Assembly: GCA_022496185.1 (NCBI GenBank)
Contig: WTXG01000214.1
Span: 1 to 62,931, forward strand
DNA: 62,931 nt
Source: Multifurca ochricompacta
Taxonomy: Eukaryota; Basidiomycota; Agaricomycetes; Russulales; Russulaceae
Direction: 5' to 3'
Shown: positions 35,418 through 46,401 of the stretch, piece by piece
Layout of the letters: every line of letters starts with the position of its first letter
Numbering within the stretch: position 1 is the stretch's first letter
Notes under the pieces: generated by a model
Databases searched by the model: none
Told to the model about the DNA's origin: nothing
What the model saw: the letters and a program-made list of their open reading frames with translations, nothing else
Position numbers and translations under genes: made by a program

Positions 35418-35724
35418 TGTTACGGTTGTCTGACTGTTCAATGTTCAAGTTCAATGTCAAGCCTTAGTTGACAGAGTTCGGGTGTTTAGAAGTAAAGTAA
35501 AACGTTGGATTCCTTGAGGACTAGAGACTTGTAGTTACAAGAGTTCAAGACTAAGGAACATGAGCTTGTACGCGATGGCTTAAATACAAAGAAAAGAGAC
35601 AATGACGTCTTGATAAATGACGTTGTACGCGTTGAAAACGCTGCTGTTGTAAGGTAAGACAAGTGGAAACGAGACCGAAAGAAAAAAAAGTAGACATAGA
35701 GATCACCTGACTCGGATCGTAAAA
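35418..35724. mobile_element. Putative solo LTR with 5-bp target-site duplication
   Basis: A 307-bp block present in duplication unit 2 but absent from unit 1, where the empty site reads CCAACTAGACCTGG. The block is flanked on both sides by ACTAG. It begins TGTTACG and ends CGTAAAA, one base from the inverted complement CGTAACA. No internal coding region remains. This fits a solo LTR of a retrotransposon, type uncertain. Confidence 0.75.
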
Positions 35725-36060
35725 ACTAGACCTGGACGACCCAGACAAACAACAGCAACAGCATTCCCCACCCCCCCACCCCCCGGATAGTTCATATTTT
35801 TTGAGATAGTCCATTTAAATTGTACAAGTGTTATACAATAGAATAGTACCACAGACAGTACTCTTTTTTTTTTTTTTTTACAAAAATCAGAACTCCAGAA
35901 AAAAAAAAAAAAAAAAACTCAGTTTTCAGTCTGCAACACTCTGATTTGTCATTGTTAAAAGTGTACTGTACTAATACTGTACTAATACCTATACCTGTTG
36001 TGGTCCTATTCCCTTTCCCTACTCCGACCGACACGAACAAGACCCCACCTGCCACAGACA

Positions 36061-37484
36061 ACGACGAACGACAACGAGAGCACACCAAAAAAAAAAAAAA
36101 AAAAATACTATCCAAGTATTATTACATAATCTATAAACAACACAAGCAGGAGCCAAGGGGAAAAGGGGCAAGGGGGGTTGACTTTTTTAGGTCATGAATA
36201 ATGTTTGTTAATGAATGAATGAATGTTTCTGTGTCTGTGTCGCTCCTCCTCACTTTCACCATGACATGAAATTATTACATAAGTGAGAACAAACCAACCA
36301 AAACAAACAAATACCCACCCACACCACCCAACAACACCCACACATCCAAGCACCACGCCAACACCACACCACACCACACACACCCTTCTCTCTTCCCTTC
36401 GCTTCGCTTCAACCCAACCCGATCCCCTCTCCCCTCCCCACCTTTTCTCACACCAACACGCTACCATATCTCCACATCCCCGGTTCCTGCCACACAATAT
36501 ATGTTATGTTTTTTCCCCCATTAAGTATTTTTTTATTTTTATAATCATTATAATATCAGTTAAGCAATGATTTGCCACACACTACCGCTTCGCGCTCGCT
36601 CGGAGATAACCCGAAACGAGCGGATAGACTGGTGACGTGCCCACGTATACATGTGCTGCTATAGCTAGCGCAAATTGGATATATCAAAAAAAAGAAAAAA
36701 AAGTAAAGACACAGAAATAAAACACATGGGCAGAAGAAAAGAAAAAAAAATAGTAAGGAGCGTTAATTCAATATTTTAGAAAAAAAAAAAAAAACGAGAG
36801 TTCCTTTTGCGCTACATTTCGCGCCACACAGGCCGGAGCAGTGAGAGTATAGTGAGAGACTGAGAGAGAGACAGACGGAGATGGAGAGAGTGTGAGAGAG
36901 AGCAAGAGCAAGAGAGTAAAAGGAAAGAGTATATGGTTTAGGATATAGCCGGCCCTCTGAGAGGTGGTTGCGATGTTGCCCACCCCCCGATCACCAAACT
37001 GGTTTCGGCCATGATCCCTAACGATGACGATGACAAGAAAAAAAAACAAACAAAATCAAAGCCCGCCCACACCTACACAAACGGAAGAGAAAAAAAAAAA
37101 GCCAAAAGAAGAATAACATTGAGCCAAAAACGAGCCAAAAACAGACAAGTACGGTAAAAAATTTGCAAATGAGAAGCGGGACGTGGACGGGGAAGAATGA
37201 GAAGGGATAATGTAAAAAAAAAAGGGTTTGGACACGATAGATAGATAAGCGGATAGAGAGCGTAAAGGCCGAGAGAGGGGAAAAAAAAAGGGGAGGGCAT
37301 GTACATGCGTGTGGTGTGGGCGTGCGGTGGTGCTTGTACCGGGGTTATATGTAAGTTTTATGTATATGATGGTAACCCTGAGGTATGGTGTATATTGTCT
37401 GCTTGCGTTGATGCGGGTGGGCATGGACCCATCTCGAGCGAAAGAGATTGTGAAGAGGTAGAGATATAAACGGGGCTGAACCTC
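36061..37484. other. Low-complexity intergenic region
   Basis: 36280-36480 is an almost pure C/A then C/T stretch on the plus strand, with many CCACAC and CAACCC steps. 36840-36920 is a GA-rich run. Several poly-A tracts follow. No gene seen; the part near 37485 should include the 3' untranslated region of the gamma-subunit gene. Confidence 0.5.
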
Positions 37485-37899
37485 TTATTGCACGATACAG
37501 CACCCACCACCAGTCTGCGGTGCGTAAGGATCCTCGTTCTTGCCAACTGGGCCCCATACAGATGGGACCTAGATATATGGGAACAGGCGATATCAGCATG
37601 AGCGCTCAGGGAAACAAAAAAAGAAAAAAAAAAGGCATAGGCCACGTAAACAGTGAGCCTGAGCGCGCTTAGAAGGTGGGGAAGGGGCAAGGGGAAGAAG
37701 AAAAAGAAATGGTAAATGGAAAAGGGAGGAGGGGACTGACGAGGTGATCTGTTGTTGTTTTGCAGTATCGTATGAGACTTGCGCTTGCTTCGCTGACGCG
37801 TATACGTGGGCGGCCAAGGTCTTCGCGCAGGCGTTGGTTGTGTTCGAGGAGGCGGCGAAGCTTCAACTCGGACATGGATTGCTTTGGGCGTGAAGACAT
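37485..37899 (-). CDS. Heterotrimeric G-protein gamma subunit
   Basis: Partner of G-beta at the plasma membrane, needed in fungi for pheromone, nutrient and growth signalling. Exons: 37899-37741 and 37568-37485, in frame, 80 residues. The helical part reads [20 protein letters not shown] followed by [14 protein letters not shown]. The second exon gives [17 protein letters not shown] and ends with a CaaX box, CIVQ, preceded by a second cysteine, which predicts prenylation and possibly palmitoylation. The donor is GTCAGT. The start was chosen as the ATG before SSRPKQS. A nearer in-frame ATG before SELK is also possible and would remove eight residues. Confidence 0.94.
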
Positions 37900-38340
37900 A
37901 GTTGAAGCTTGGTTCTTTTTCTTTTTTTCTTTTTTCGAGTTTTTCAAGCTAAGATAGATAGAGGGAAATAGAGACGGATAGGGAAGGCAACGGAGTGATT
38001 GAAGAAACAACCGGCAGGAATAAAAAGGCGTCGGTCTCTTAGAAAAGGGTGTGACGGAGTGTGATAGTGCGAGGAAAGCTCACCTAGAAGAGAAGTGTTT
38101 TGATCAGGCTAGGATACGCAGGATGATCGGTGGTTGGAAAGGAGTAGAACAACGGGAAGGAAGAAAGAGTAGCGCCGAGAGAGAGAGAAAAAGAGAAATA
38201 GAGATAGAAAAAAGAGAAAAGAGAAAAGAAGAAGTGGGCTCTACGTTATGTGAGCGAAGAGAGGGAAAGAGGATAAGTGCAAGATTTGAGAGGGAGGGGG
38301 AAAGGGGGAAAGGGAGAGAGAGAGGGGGGGGGAGAAGGGG

Positions 38341-38368
38341 GTGTAAGTGTAAGTGTAAGTGTAAGTGT
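38341..38368. repeat. (GTGTAA)n microsatellite
   Basis: About four and a half copies of GTGTAA, which also creates successive GTAAGT words identical to a strong 5' splice site. Confidence 0.8.
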
Positions 38369-38525
38369 GGGAGAGATCAAGGCAAGGTAAGGCGGGCAAG
38401 GCACCGGTAGCAACATGTACATGTACAGTAAAAAGAAAAAGTAAACAGACGACTCTTCTATTCCGCACGTGCTCTCTCTCTCCTACTTTTTATTTATTTA
38501 TTTACTAAAAAGAGCTTTTATTTCC

Positions 38526-38559
38526 CTCAACCTCAACCTCAACCTCAACCTCAACCTCC
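38526..38559. repeat. (CTCAAC)n microsatellite
   Basis: About five and a half copies of CTCAAC. The complementary unit is GTTGAG, which is not the fungal telomere unit TTAGGG. Confidence 0.85.
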
Positions 38560-39080
38560 CTAGATAAAGAAGAAGGGAGCAGCATCAGCTCTTTACTGGC
38601 CCCTCTTGGACCCACCACTTCATCCACCGAAACACAAATCAAGGAGATAATTCCCTTGCTCCTTTCCTTGTCTCCGATTCTAGAACTTCCATCCCATGTC
38701 TTTACTGGACGGGACTTTCGGTTGGGTGTCTGTGTTCTGTGCTGTGTTCTAGTTCAGAACTGTATGAAATGAAATAATATAATGGAAAATGAAAATGAAA
38801 AATGATTCGATCATTTTATTTGTCATCTCGGTTGCCGCCCCACGCCCGCTGTATAACATGTACATCTCAGCGTTCGGTGTTCGACCGCACCAGTCCATGG
38901 CTGGCTGAGAGGCAATAACCCTTTTTCTTGTCAGACGCCCTCTAGAAGACGCTCGCCGCTCATGGAAACGTGTTGTGTATATATGTATATGTACGTGGGA
39001 AGGCACGTTACCATATAACGTTCTTTTTTTTCTTTTTAAAAAAGAATGACAATCCGTCCCCCCCCCTCTGACACATCTAT

Positions 39081-39813
39081 CTACACGTCTTCAAGGAACT
39101 TGCGCACGCCACTCTCAGGCAGTGCCCCGACGAATTGGTTCACCATTTTACCATCGCGAAATGCTGCAACAGTCGGAAGTGCTCTGATCTAGATGCTCGC
39201 TCGCGCGAGCACTTCTTCTTCAGGATCTCTCGAGCAGGAGAGGGAGAGGAAGAGGGAGAATGAAAACGGGGGGGAACGCACCGCGTATTGTTGAGCGAGT
39301 GAACTCTGCTCATCCGTGTTGACGGTAACGAGATCGATCGGTCGACCGGAGCCTGTCTTGACGCCCGCATCTTCCGCGAGCTTCTCCAGGATCGGCGAGA
39401 GCGCCTTGCACGGAGGACACCAACTGTTACAACACAACCCCCCCGTGGGTGCAAATCGTTAATAATGATCTCCGTCCCGTCGTCCCTTCCCCCCCCCCCC
39501 CCCCTTTTCCTCTCTCAAAAATGAAAAGACGCACTCCGCGTAAAAGTCGACAAGCACCACGCGTCCATTTGTCCTCGTGGCGGACGTTAACCTGTTGAAC
39601 GTCTTTTGGTCTGCCCTGTCAGCACCGGTGTGAAGGGGCAAAGAAGGAGGCGGGGGGATTCGTTAGGGGAAAAAAAGAAAAGAGTTTCCTTACTGCTTCG
39701 TCAGCACCATGGAACTGCTCAAGTCTGCATCTCGAAGTTGAGAAGGGACGCGGATGGAAAAAGGATGATCGGAAGGTTCTCAGTGTCCGTGGAGTGAAGA
39801 GTGCGGATAGCAT
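39081..39813 (-). CDS. Thioredoxin, probably mitochondrial
   Basis: Small disulphide reductase. Exons: 39813-39694, 39615-39535, 39423-39282 and 39188-39081. The N-terminus (TPRTLRTFRSSFFHPRPFST) is rich in R, S and F without acidic residues, as in a mitochondrial presequence. The fold follows with VVLVDFYADWCPPCKALSP (active-site CPPC, where most thioredoxins have CGPC), the conserved cis-proline in RALPTV, and FVGALPESGVRKFL. The exon lengths sum to one base too many: the junction of exons 1 and 2 needs one G fewer in the GGG at about 39614-39616. That is either a sequencing error or a splice form I cannot see. The rest is intact. Confidence 0.88.
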
Positions 39814-40888
39814 TTTTGTTTTGTTTTGTTTTTTTTGTTTTTGCACGGAGAGAGACGAACAAACCGATTTGGTAAGTTGAAGCTAGGAGGGAGATCAGAT
39901 GGGGTCCCCCTTCAAACTAAACTTTGGGGTCTTCACTTCACACGGAAGGAGGGAGGCGGCGGGGATTGAGAGGAAGAAGAGAAAGTGCTATTATTGGTTT
40001 CTTTAATTTGGTCACCAATCGGTGTGAAGGGCCCCCCCATTTCCGGAGCCCCCGGGGCCCGAAACCGAAACCGCGAGATTCGTACTCCGCCCGGCCATTT
40101 GATTGATACGGAAGACGGAAGAGAAGATGGCAACCTGTACACATACAATTTGTCGTGTGTTGTGTTTCCTTGTCCTGTGCCTCCCACAATGCTCTGCTCT
40201 GCCATCGCTCTCTCTCTCTCTCATACAAAGGCTGTGAATCGCATCGCCTCCCCATAAACCGGAGCGCTCCATCATGACTTGTGTGGACAGGACAGGACAG
40301 GACAGATGGAATTGAATGAATGATTGACAATTGTGAAAGCGGGCGTCTCCGGTTGATGTGGGTGTGTTGATGTGGCAACCAACTCTGAAAGAGAGCAAAC
40401 AACAAGGGGAAGGGGCGAAAGCGAGATGAAAGCTCCCTAGCTTTCCAAGGGTTCCATAGCTAAACCACGCTTTGGCAATGCAGGCAATGCACATGCACCG
40501 CACCTTAATGTGGTGTGTTTTACTTCCCCGTGCCCGCTATCTTGGCGCCAGGTCCCTCCTTAGAGACTATTTAGTTCTCCCTCCGCGCGGCCAACCTTTT
40601 TTTTTTCCCCCAACTACGTTCATTGTTCACCCCTTCAGAGCCATCTTCTCCTTGTCTTTCGCTGTTGTTGTCCGAGCAGGGTTTGTCCTCTCATCCTTCA
40701 TTTAATCGACCTCCCTACTGACCCTTCCATCCATTCATCTTCTTTCCTTCCTCTAACAGTTCTCGCAAAGCCCCTATAAATTACCATTAACAGTCCTCTT
40801 GATCTTTTAATCCGGCCTTGCCTGTTACCGTCGTTCCCAGAAAAAAACACACCAAAAGACAACCCATCCAAAAAAAAAAGAATTCAAG
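39814..40888. other. Divergent intergenic region
   Basis: Lies between the divergent thioredoxin and cupredoxin genes. It contains a (GGACA)4 repeat near 40286-40305 and a long pyrimidine-rich stretch before the cupredoxin start. No gene seen. Confidence 0.45.
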
Positions 40889-41619
40889 ATGCGTTTCACT
40901 ATCGCTTCTGCTGCTACCCTTGCCACCCTCGCCGCCACCGTCTCGGCCCAACAGACGTTCCAGGTACAAGTTGGTGGTACCAACGGACTCGTATTCTCGC
41001 CTAACACAGTCAATGCGTCCGTCGGTGACACCGTCGAGTTTGTCTTCTTGCCTAAGAACCACACGGTGACCCAATCGTCGTTTGCTGCACCCTGCCAGCC
41101 CCTACCAGCGGTGTCGACTCTGGCTTCCAACCTGTTGCAGCCAACGCGACCCAAGTCCCATCCTTCTCAGTCACCGTGAACGCAACGACCCCGCTCTGGT
41201 TCTACTGCAGGCAGGCTGGGTACGCTTTTTTTTTCTTTTTCCTTTTTTTTATTGGACGCATGCTTACAATATTCGTTTTGTGTATGGTGATATATAGCCA
41301 CTGTGAACAAGGAATGGTATTTGCCGTTAACCCCACAGCGAACAAGTCCTTCGAAGCATTCCAGGCAACCGCCAAGGCTTCCTCCGCTGATGGTAGCCCA
41401 CCCTCTTCGTCCGGTGCCCCGTCTTCTGCTCCGAGCGGCACAGGATCCGCAGGTTCCTCCGCCTCCTCTGCCTCAGGGACCCATTCGTCCACGTCTTCGG
41501 GCTCGTCTGCCTCCTCGACTTCGACCTCGAAGCCGAACGGTGCTGTCACCATTTCTGCCAGTGCACAGGCGGGCGGTCTCCTCGCGGCTATCGGTTTGGC
41601 CGCAGGTATCTTACTCTAA
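40889..41619 (+). CDS. Extracellular serine-rich cupredoxin, likely GPI-anchored
   Basis: Exons 40889-41219 and 41298-41619. An N-terminal signal peptide ends VSA. It is followed by a ~120-residue cupredoxin domain: FQVQVGGTNGLVFSPNTVNA, the first histidine ligand in KNHTVTQSSF, and the C-x(4)-HC...M arrangement WFYCRQAGHCEQGM that supplies the remaining copper-site residues. A serine/threonine-rich stalk of about 70 residues and a hydrophobic C-terminus (GGLLAAIGLAAGILL) suggest a GPI anchor and wall attachment. The frame breaks once at about 41100: the run of four C after CQ needs a fifth to read PCQPPTSGVDSGF. Such proteins are common in basidiomycetes; their roles are poorly known. Confidence 0.87.
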
Positions 41620-42854
41620 GCTCTTAAGAAATGGTCTTATCTTATTTGACTGTTTTCTGAGTACGATACTGTTACGTTGGCGATACCCATCCAAACTTCT
41701 CCGTTCTCCGATGCATTTTTCTTTTTTTTTCTTTTTGTCTTTTTTTTTGTTCTTCCCGATGATGGCATTGTTGGACTTTGTTCCCCCCCCCCGTAATATT
41801 GTTATATTCATAGCTGGGCTACGTAGTGACACGCATGAAAAATGAAGGAGTTTTTTTTTGTTGGCTCAAAACAGGTTTAATGATGCGCGCGTGATTGAAA
41901 CCTTCTTTTTGTTTGATTTTCCGCATTGATTCCGTGTTCTGTGTGTCAAAGCCCGAGCGCGATAATACCCACCATCACCGTCACACCATCACCATCATTT
42001 TTTGATTCAATCATCCATCTTTCATCAAAAAGAGTTTGATTTGGACTTTATTTTTATTTTTATTTATCTTTTTTATAAAAAGTTGTAACTAAGAGTGAGA
42101 GTATAAGTAATCAATGCAAAATCCGCTTTTGTGATGATAGGGGGTAGGGCTGGCTCTATATATTGATTTGATTTATGACCTTGAGCACCCCACCCGAGCG
42201 AGAAATACGAGAGATCTTCCTTCTGTTAGGGGAGGGGATATATAGGGAAAGCCCTCGCTTTTGTAAAAAAAAAAAAATTAAACTTTTCCCCTCTTTTTTT
42301 TCTTCTGTTTTTGTTTCAGAGAAAGTGTGGAACCCACAACTGGTTGTGACCCTCCTTTTTTTAAATAAATAAATAAAATCCAGTTTTTATATTCCGCGTG
42401 CAGATGAGTCGACAAAAAAAAAAAAATTTTTGGTCAATGTCTGTAAAATACAAAAGTTATAAACCCACCACTGGCACAGGGCACAGGCATACGGACCTCT
42501 GTCCTTCGTCTTCGTCTGGCACCCACAGGTTATTCCATGAGCTCTGATTTCATGAGGGGATGGATGGTCCAGTCAGTTCTAATCGCTTGGTTGACTAACT
42601 CCGCCCATCATTTGAGTAGTGGAGGGTGGTGTGAAGGGTTGTTGTTGTTGTTGTTTTTGTTTTTTTTTACCTTAAATAAGGGGTTGTGGCCATCGGGGGG
42701 GGGGGGTGGTTGGTGTTGGGTCGTGTGGGTCGGTTGTAACCAGTTCAATAACGTGTTGTCGCCTCTTCCTTTGTTGTTGTGCGTTGTGCAAAACAAGCGG
42801 GTGATTGTACCCCCGCCGCCTCCAAACTCCCTCACCTCACCGGCTTTTTGAACC
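41620..42854. other. Intergenic region with homopolymers
   Basis: 3' flank of the cupredoxin gene. It carries several poly-A/T runs and a 12-base G run at 42695-42706 within a G/T-rich strand. No gene seen. Confidence 0.45.
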
Positions 42855-43510
42855 CACGCTGTTTATATCACTTAGCCTTTTCTTTTCAACTTGTACTACA
42901 TCACCCCCGACTCTCCGATATTCTTCTAGCCGCGTTCCCAACGCGTTATTGGGTACAATTTCATGTATAAGCTTGCATGTATAACAGAGTTACAAGGGCT
43001 TTTTCCCCTAAGTTTCAAAGCTCATGTTTCTTACAGATCGTTACTTAGGAAATACTAGCTTTTCAGTTCATTGTCTTATCATCGGAACCCTCGATCTCCT
43101 CTCTCCTGACCACGCAGAACGGTAACGAACCGTTACAGGCTGTAACGGAACGGCATGAGTCAATTGGACGGGGAGATCGGGGTGTTCCTATTGATAAGAT
43201 GATCTAGTAATCGACAATTATTATCTTGTCTTGTACGCAGGACAAGACAATAAAAAGAGAAACAAATGATATAAGAGCTCGAAACCAACGAGAAAAGAGC
43301 CCTTGTAGTTCTGGTTAAAAATACACAAGTCCATGCATGACCATTGTACCCCTACGAGAGCCTTTCCAAAAAAGTTTCAAGAAATGGCGTCAAAGAGCTA
43401 ATGACGCGTTGGGAACGCGTCTAAGAATGTCGGAGAGCCGGGGGAGATGTAGAATGTAGTTACAAGTTGAAAAGAAAAAGGCTAAGTGACATAAGCAGTC
43501 CGTTATCGTT
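42855..43510. mobile_element. Large imperfect palindrome (foldback or MITE-like element)
   Basis: The left arm, starting near TCACTTAGCC at 42869, is mirrored by the right arm ending near GGCTAAGTGA at 43485. Paired blocks include CTTTTCAACTTGTA, CTCTCCGA(T/C)ATTCTT, GCGTTCCCAACGCGT, TACAAGGGCT and then, nearer the centre, CTTATCA..GGAAC and CCGATCTCC. Inside are a perfect TTGTCTTGT/ACAAGACAA hairpin at 43226-43250 and a palindromic centre around AACGGTAACGAACCGTTAC. No coding capacity. Single-stranded, it would fold into one long hairpin. Confidence 0.75.
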
Positions 43511-44099
43511 AACACAGGCGCTGTTATGGTCGGCAGGCCGTATCGTATGCGAGATTGAAAGTCGTGGTTCGGGGGCTTTGAAGGAGGAGGGGTTTAGTGG
43601 TCCGGACATCTAAGGTTGTTCGCAGGATAACCCAGAGAAAGGAAAAGTAACGAAGTTAGATTAAGATGCCGAATGATACAGGAGCTCGAGTCTAAGACTC
43701 GAGGGGTCTGAAATCTAGCTACTATATATTGGTGATCGAACGGATCGGAGTAGGTATCGGAAAGAATAGGAAACGACTGATGGCGCATATTGCGCCTTGA
43801 TGGTGTAACAGGCGCTGTCTTCACCTCTTCACATTCATACTACTCACTCTCTCTTGGAGTGTGCTGACAGGAAGTTATAAACACACTTGGTTTTTTTCTT
43901 ATAGTGGGGTGAGTGATTTTCTGGTATGTTTCGTTGCTTTTTTTTTTCGTTTTCTTTCTTTTCTGCGCGTAGGGCATAACATGGGTTACGCCATACCCAT
44001 TAAGACACCAAATTAAAACCCATGGTGTCGGCACACCGTGGTATACCGAGAAACCGTGTAATGAGACCACAGATAGAAACTGTGGGTGTCATACTACAA
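43511..44099. other. Intergenic region
   Basis: No gene seen. CAGGCGCTGT occurs at both 43515 and 43808, suggesting another small inserted sequence about 290 bp long, but its ends are not proven. Confidence 0.3.
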
Positions 44100-44700
44100 T
44101 ATGTATGTCTAAACTACAGAGTCAGTACCTGAGGACAGAGAAATACATGAGCACATTTCCCAGACGTGATGATACTGCTAAAGATTGCCTTTCTCTTTCC
44201 AGTCACTAAGGCACAAGAAGACATAATCTGTGGAAACGCAGCCTGAGGTCAGATAAGTGCTACCTAAACATAGCAAGATATTCTGGTCAAAAAAACTACT
44301 TTGTAAGATACAGAAATATTGTCCTTAAATACTGTAAGGAGTGTGCTGTGCTATGATCTTAAGGATTGTACTTAATCATAGGTAATCATAATAAACGACT
44401 GTGTAAGTATCGTCTTGCACTGCCAACACTGGTCACCTCTGATCCGGTCCGGCCTACTCTGATCCGTTACCGGCTCAACAGAATCATATGGAGAAAGGAA
44501 ATTCCGGGTGAAGTAGAGGAGCTGTCAACCTTGTAAAAAAAGATGTTCAACAGCAGTGGAGGTTGCTGATAAACATGGAGTCAAAGGACGACAATCATGT
44601 TGCAGTCCAACAAAAAGGCCAACCGAGGAGCACAAAAGACTACCGAAAGTCAACATTTAGTCATCTTATCAGATCTAGACGTAACAAGTACAAATAGAGT
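44100..44700 (+). mobile_element. Probable LTR-retrotransposon remnant
   Basis: 44100-44420 resembles 20560-20920, with GTCCTTAAATACTGTAAGG, GTGTGCTGTGCTATGAT and TTAATCATAGGTAATCATA in order. Downstream at 44574 a short frame begins MESKDDNHVAVQQKGQPRST and ends after about 40 codons, which could be the start of a broken gag-like gene. The evidence is position and sequence style only. Confidence 0.3.
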
Positions 44701-45110
44701 GGAAATACCCGTGACATCGGAATGCTGGCGGGTTACCAAAAATAAAATCCACACTACGCCGTCAAACCCGTGTTACGCCCTATCTTCGCGTGAAATCTTG
44801 AAGCTGTTCTAGGTGAGCGAACAGTGAACATTTACTTTGTCGTGGCTCGCTACTCGCTACAGGGCGACCCCTAATAATACCTGTAATGGCATTTTGTATT
44901 ACAGTGGCCAGTTCTCTGGTCTTCGCCTTTCACCTCGGTTGAGGATATGGATGGAAACCACTGAATGAAAACGGACTTCGTCCTTGACAGCTTCGCTGGT
45001 TGTGCCTGCTCCATGCACAACTAGTCCTCATAGTATTTAGCTTGGAGCAACGATTGGGACAAAACTTGCTCGCCTAGTCGTCTGCTCACTGCTCACACAA
45101 CTGTCGTCTA

Positions 45111-46401
45111 ATGTCCACCTTATTCCCTGATCTTCCTGATCCCGCCCCTCCTCAGCCTTTTTCCATTGCTGCCGTCTCTCCCCTGTTTCTGAGCTATTAT
45201 GCTTTGGGAGTTCTCGCCATCCTTCCCAACACATTCTTTCTCAGAGTTTCTCTACTTCCATTTATCGTGTGGCAAGCCCGGGAGTCTATTGGACTCGATA
45301 TCTCTCCATGGTTGGGGCAGAAGCTTGGGATTGAAACCCGCGATGGACTTGTTTTCTGGCACTTTGCGTTTGTGGTGCGGTCACTTCTATTAAACTCAAC
45401 GCCTTTTGGATGATTATTCACTCAATCTCTTGAAATAGGGGACGGTATTTATCATGGCAGTGAGGTCTTTTGAATGGGCATTCATCAGGAAGCCGTTAAG
45501 GAAGTACGAACCCTTGGAGGATCAGAGTACACCCGTCGAACGTCCTTTAACCATCTCAAACGTCCTTCTCGATGGTTGCGATCTCTTCTTTAATCAACGT
45601 GGACTTGCGTGGTCGTGGTCACCGAACCCATTCCCCCGTGAGAGCGCCCCACCACTTTCGATTCTTTCAGTTACGGCAAAAGTGCTCGTCAAGTTCACGG
45701 TGCTCGATGCCTCGCAATATCTCATACAATATATGTGCCCCTCTGTCAACAAGCCTGGAGGCGGCTCTATCTTCGAACCAAGCTATAGTCCTTGGAGTCG
45801 CGTTGGTGTAGCTGCCTTTGCTGGGGTTTGTGGGGGTTTTTGGGTGTGGGCAATCCTCGATTCGTATTACGAGATTTCGGCGTTGGTCGGGAGAACACTC
45901 CTCCGCCAGCCTGCCTCGCAATGGCCGCCTCTCTCCCACCGACCGTGGTTGTCCACCTCGCTTCATGCATTCTGGAGCTTCCGCTGGCATCAGCTTTTTC
46001 GACATTTTTTCGTCACTTTCGGGGCGCGTCCCGGTGGGGCAATCTTAGGACAAAGTGGCGCATTCTTTGGCGCATTTACCGCGTCTGCCATCATGCATCA
46101 TGTTGGTTTATGGGGGTTGAATTATGGGACCTTGTCCACAGCACGTTTCTTCCTTCTCATGGGTATTGGCATCATTATAGAACGCGTGTTCAAAAAGGCG
46201 ACAGGGTTACGCGTGGGAGGGATTTTTGGTTGGTTATGGTCCATTTTGTGGGTACTGGTTTGGGGTGTGTTCTTGCTTGATGAGTGGGCCCAACGTGGAA
46301 TGGTCTCGACTGTCTTTTTACCGGCGCGTTTTCGTTACGGAAAATTGGCCGTTGAAACTGTGATAACTCTATCGAAAAAGCTGATGACTCCTCAATTCTA
46401 A
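45111..46401 (+). CDS. Wax synthase-like MBOAT acyltransferase
   Basis: Integral membrane O-acyltransferase of the wax-synthase-like type. Exons 45111-45374 and 45439-46401 join in phase to 408 residues. At least six hydrophobic segments are visible, for example around AVSPLFLSYYALGVLAIL, VAAFAGVCGGFWVWAIL and GGIFGWLWSILWVLVWGVFL. The family block SLHAFWSFRWHQLFRHFFV is present, followed by GAFTASAIMHH, whose histidine pair corresponds to the catalytic histidine of the family. Fungal relatives acylate lipids or terpenoids. The nearest P450 is 41 kb away, so no cluster is implied. No frameshift found. Confidence 0.86.

Larger units (their letters stand above)
32345..36060. repeat. Tandem duplication unit 2 (carries lysozyme copy 3)
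   Basis: Second copy of the 28440-31790 segment. It differs mainly by longer homopolymer runs (poly-A/T at about 34385, 34765, 35020, 35095, 35160, 35345 and 35900), a (GCT)7 expansion at about 34914-34935, and a 307-bp insertion at 35418-35724. Confidence 0.85.
37900..39080. other. Intergenic region with hexamer repeats
   Basis: No gene supported. It holds a purine-rich stretch (38150-38340) and two short tandem repeats listed separately. The part next to 37899 should be the promoter and leader of the gamma-subunit gene. Confidence 0.45.

Noticed and set aside
36192..36497. Cysteine/valine/glycine-rich open frame on the minus strand
   Set aside because: It is the translation of a low-complexity C/A-rich strand, with no intron signals or domain.
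38051..38410. Arginine/glutamate-rich open frame
   Set aside because: Produced by a purine-rich simple sequence upstream of the G-gamma gene.
38526..38559. CTCAAC repeat as an internal telomere-like sequence
   Set aside because: The unit is CTCAAC/GTTGAG, not TTAGGG, and the region is an ordinary gene neighbourhood.
42608..42851. Open frames on both strands around the G run
   Set aside because: Low complexity, no homology pattern, and adjacent to homopolymers.
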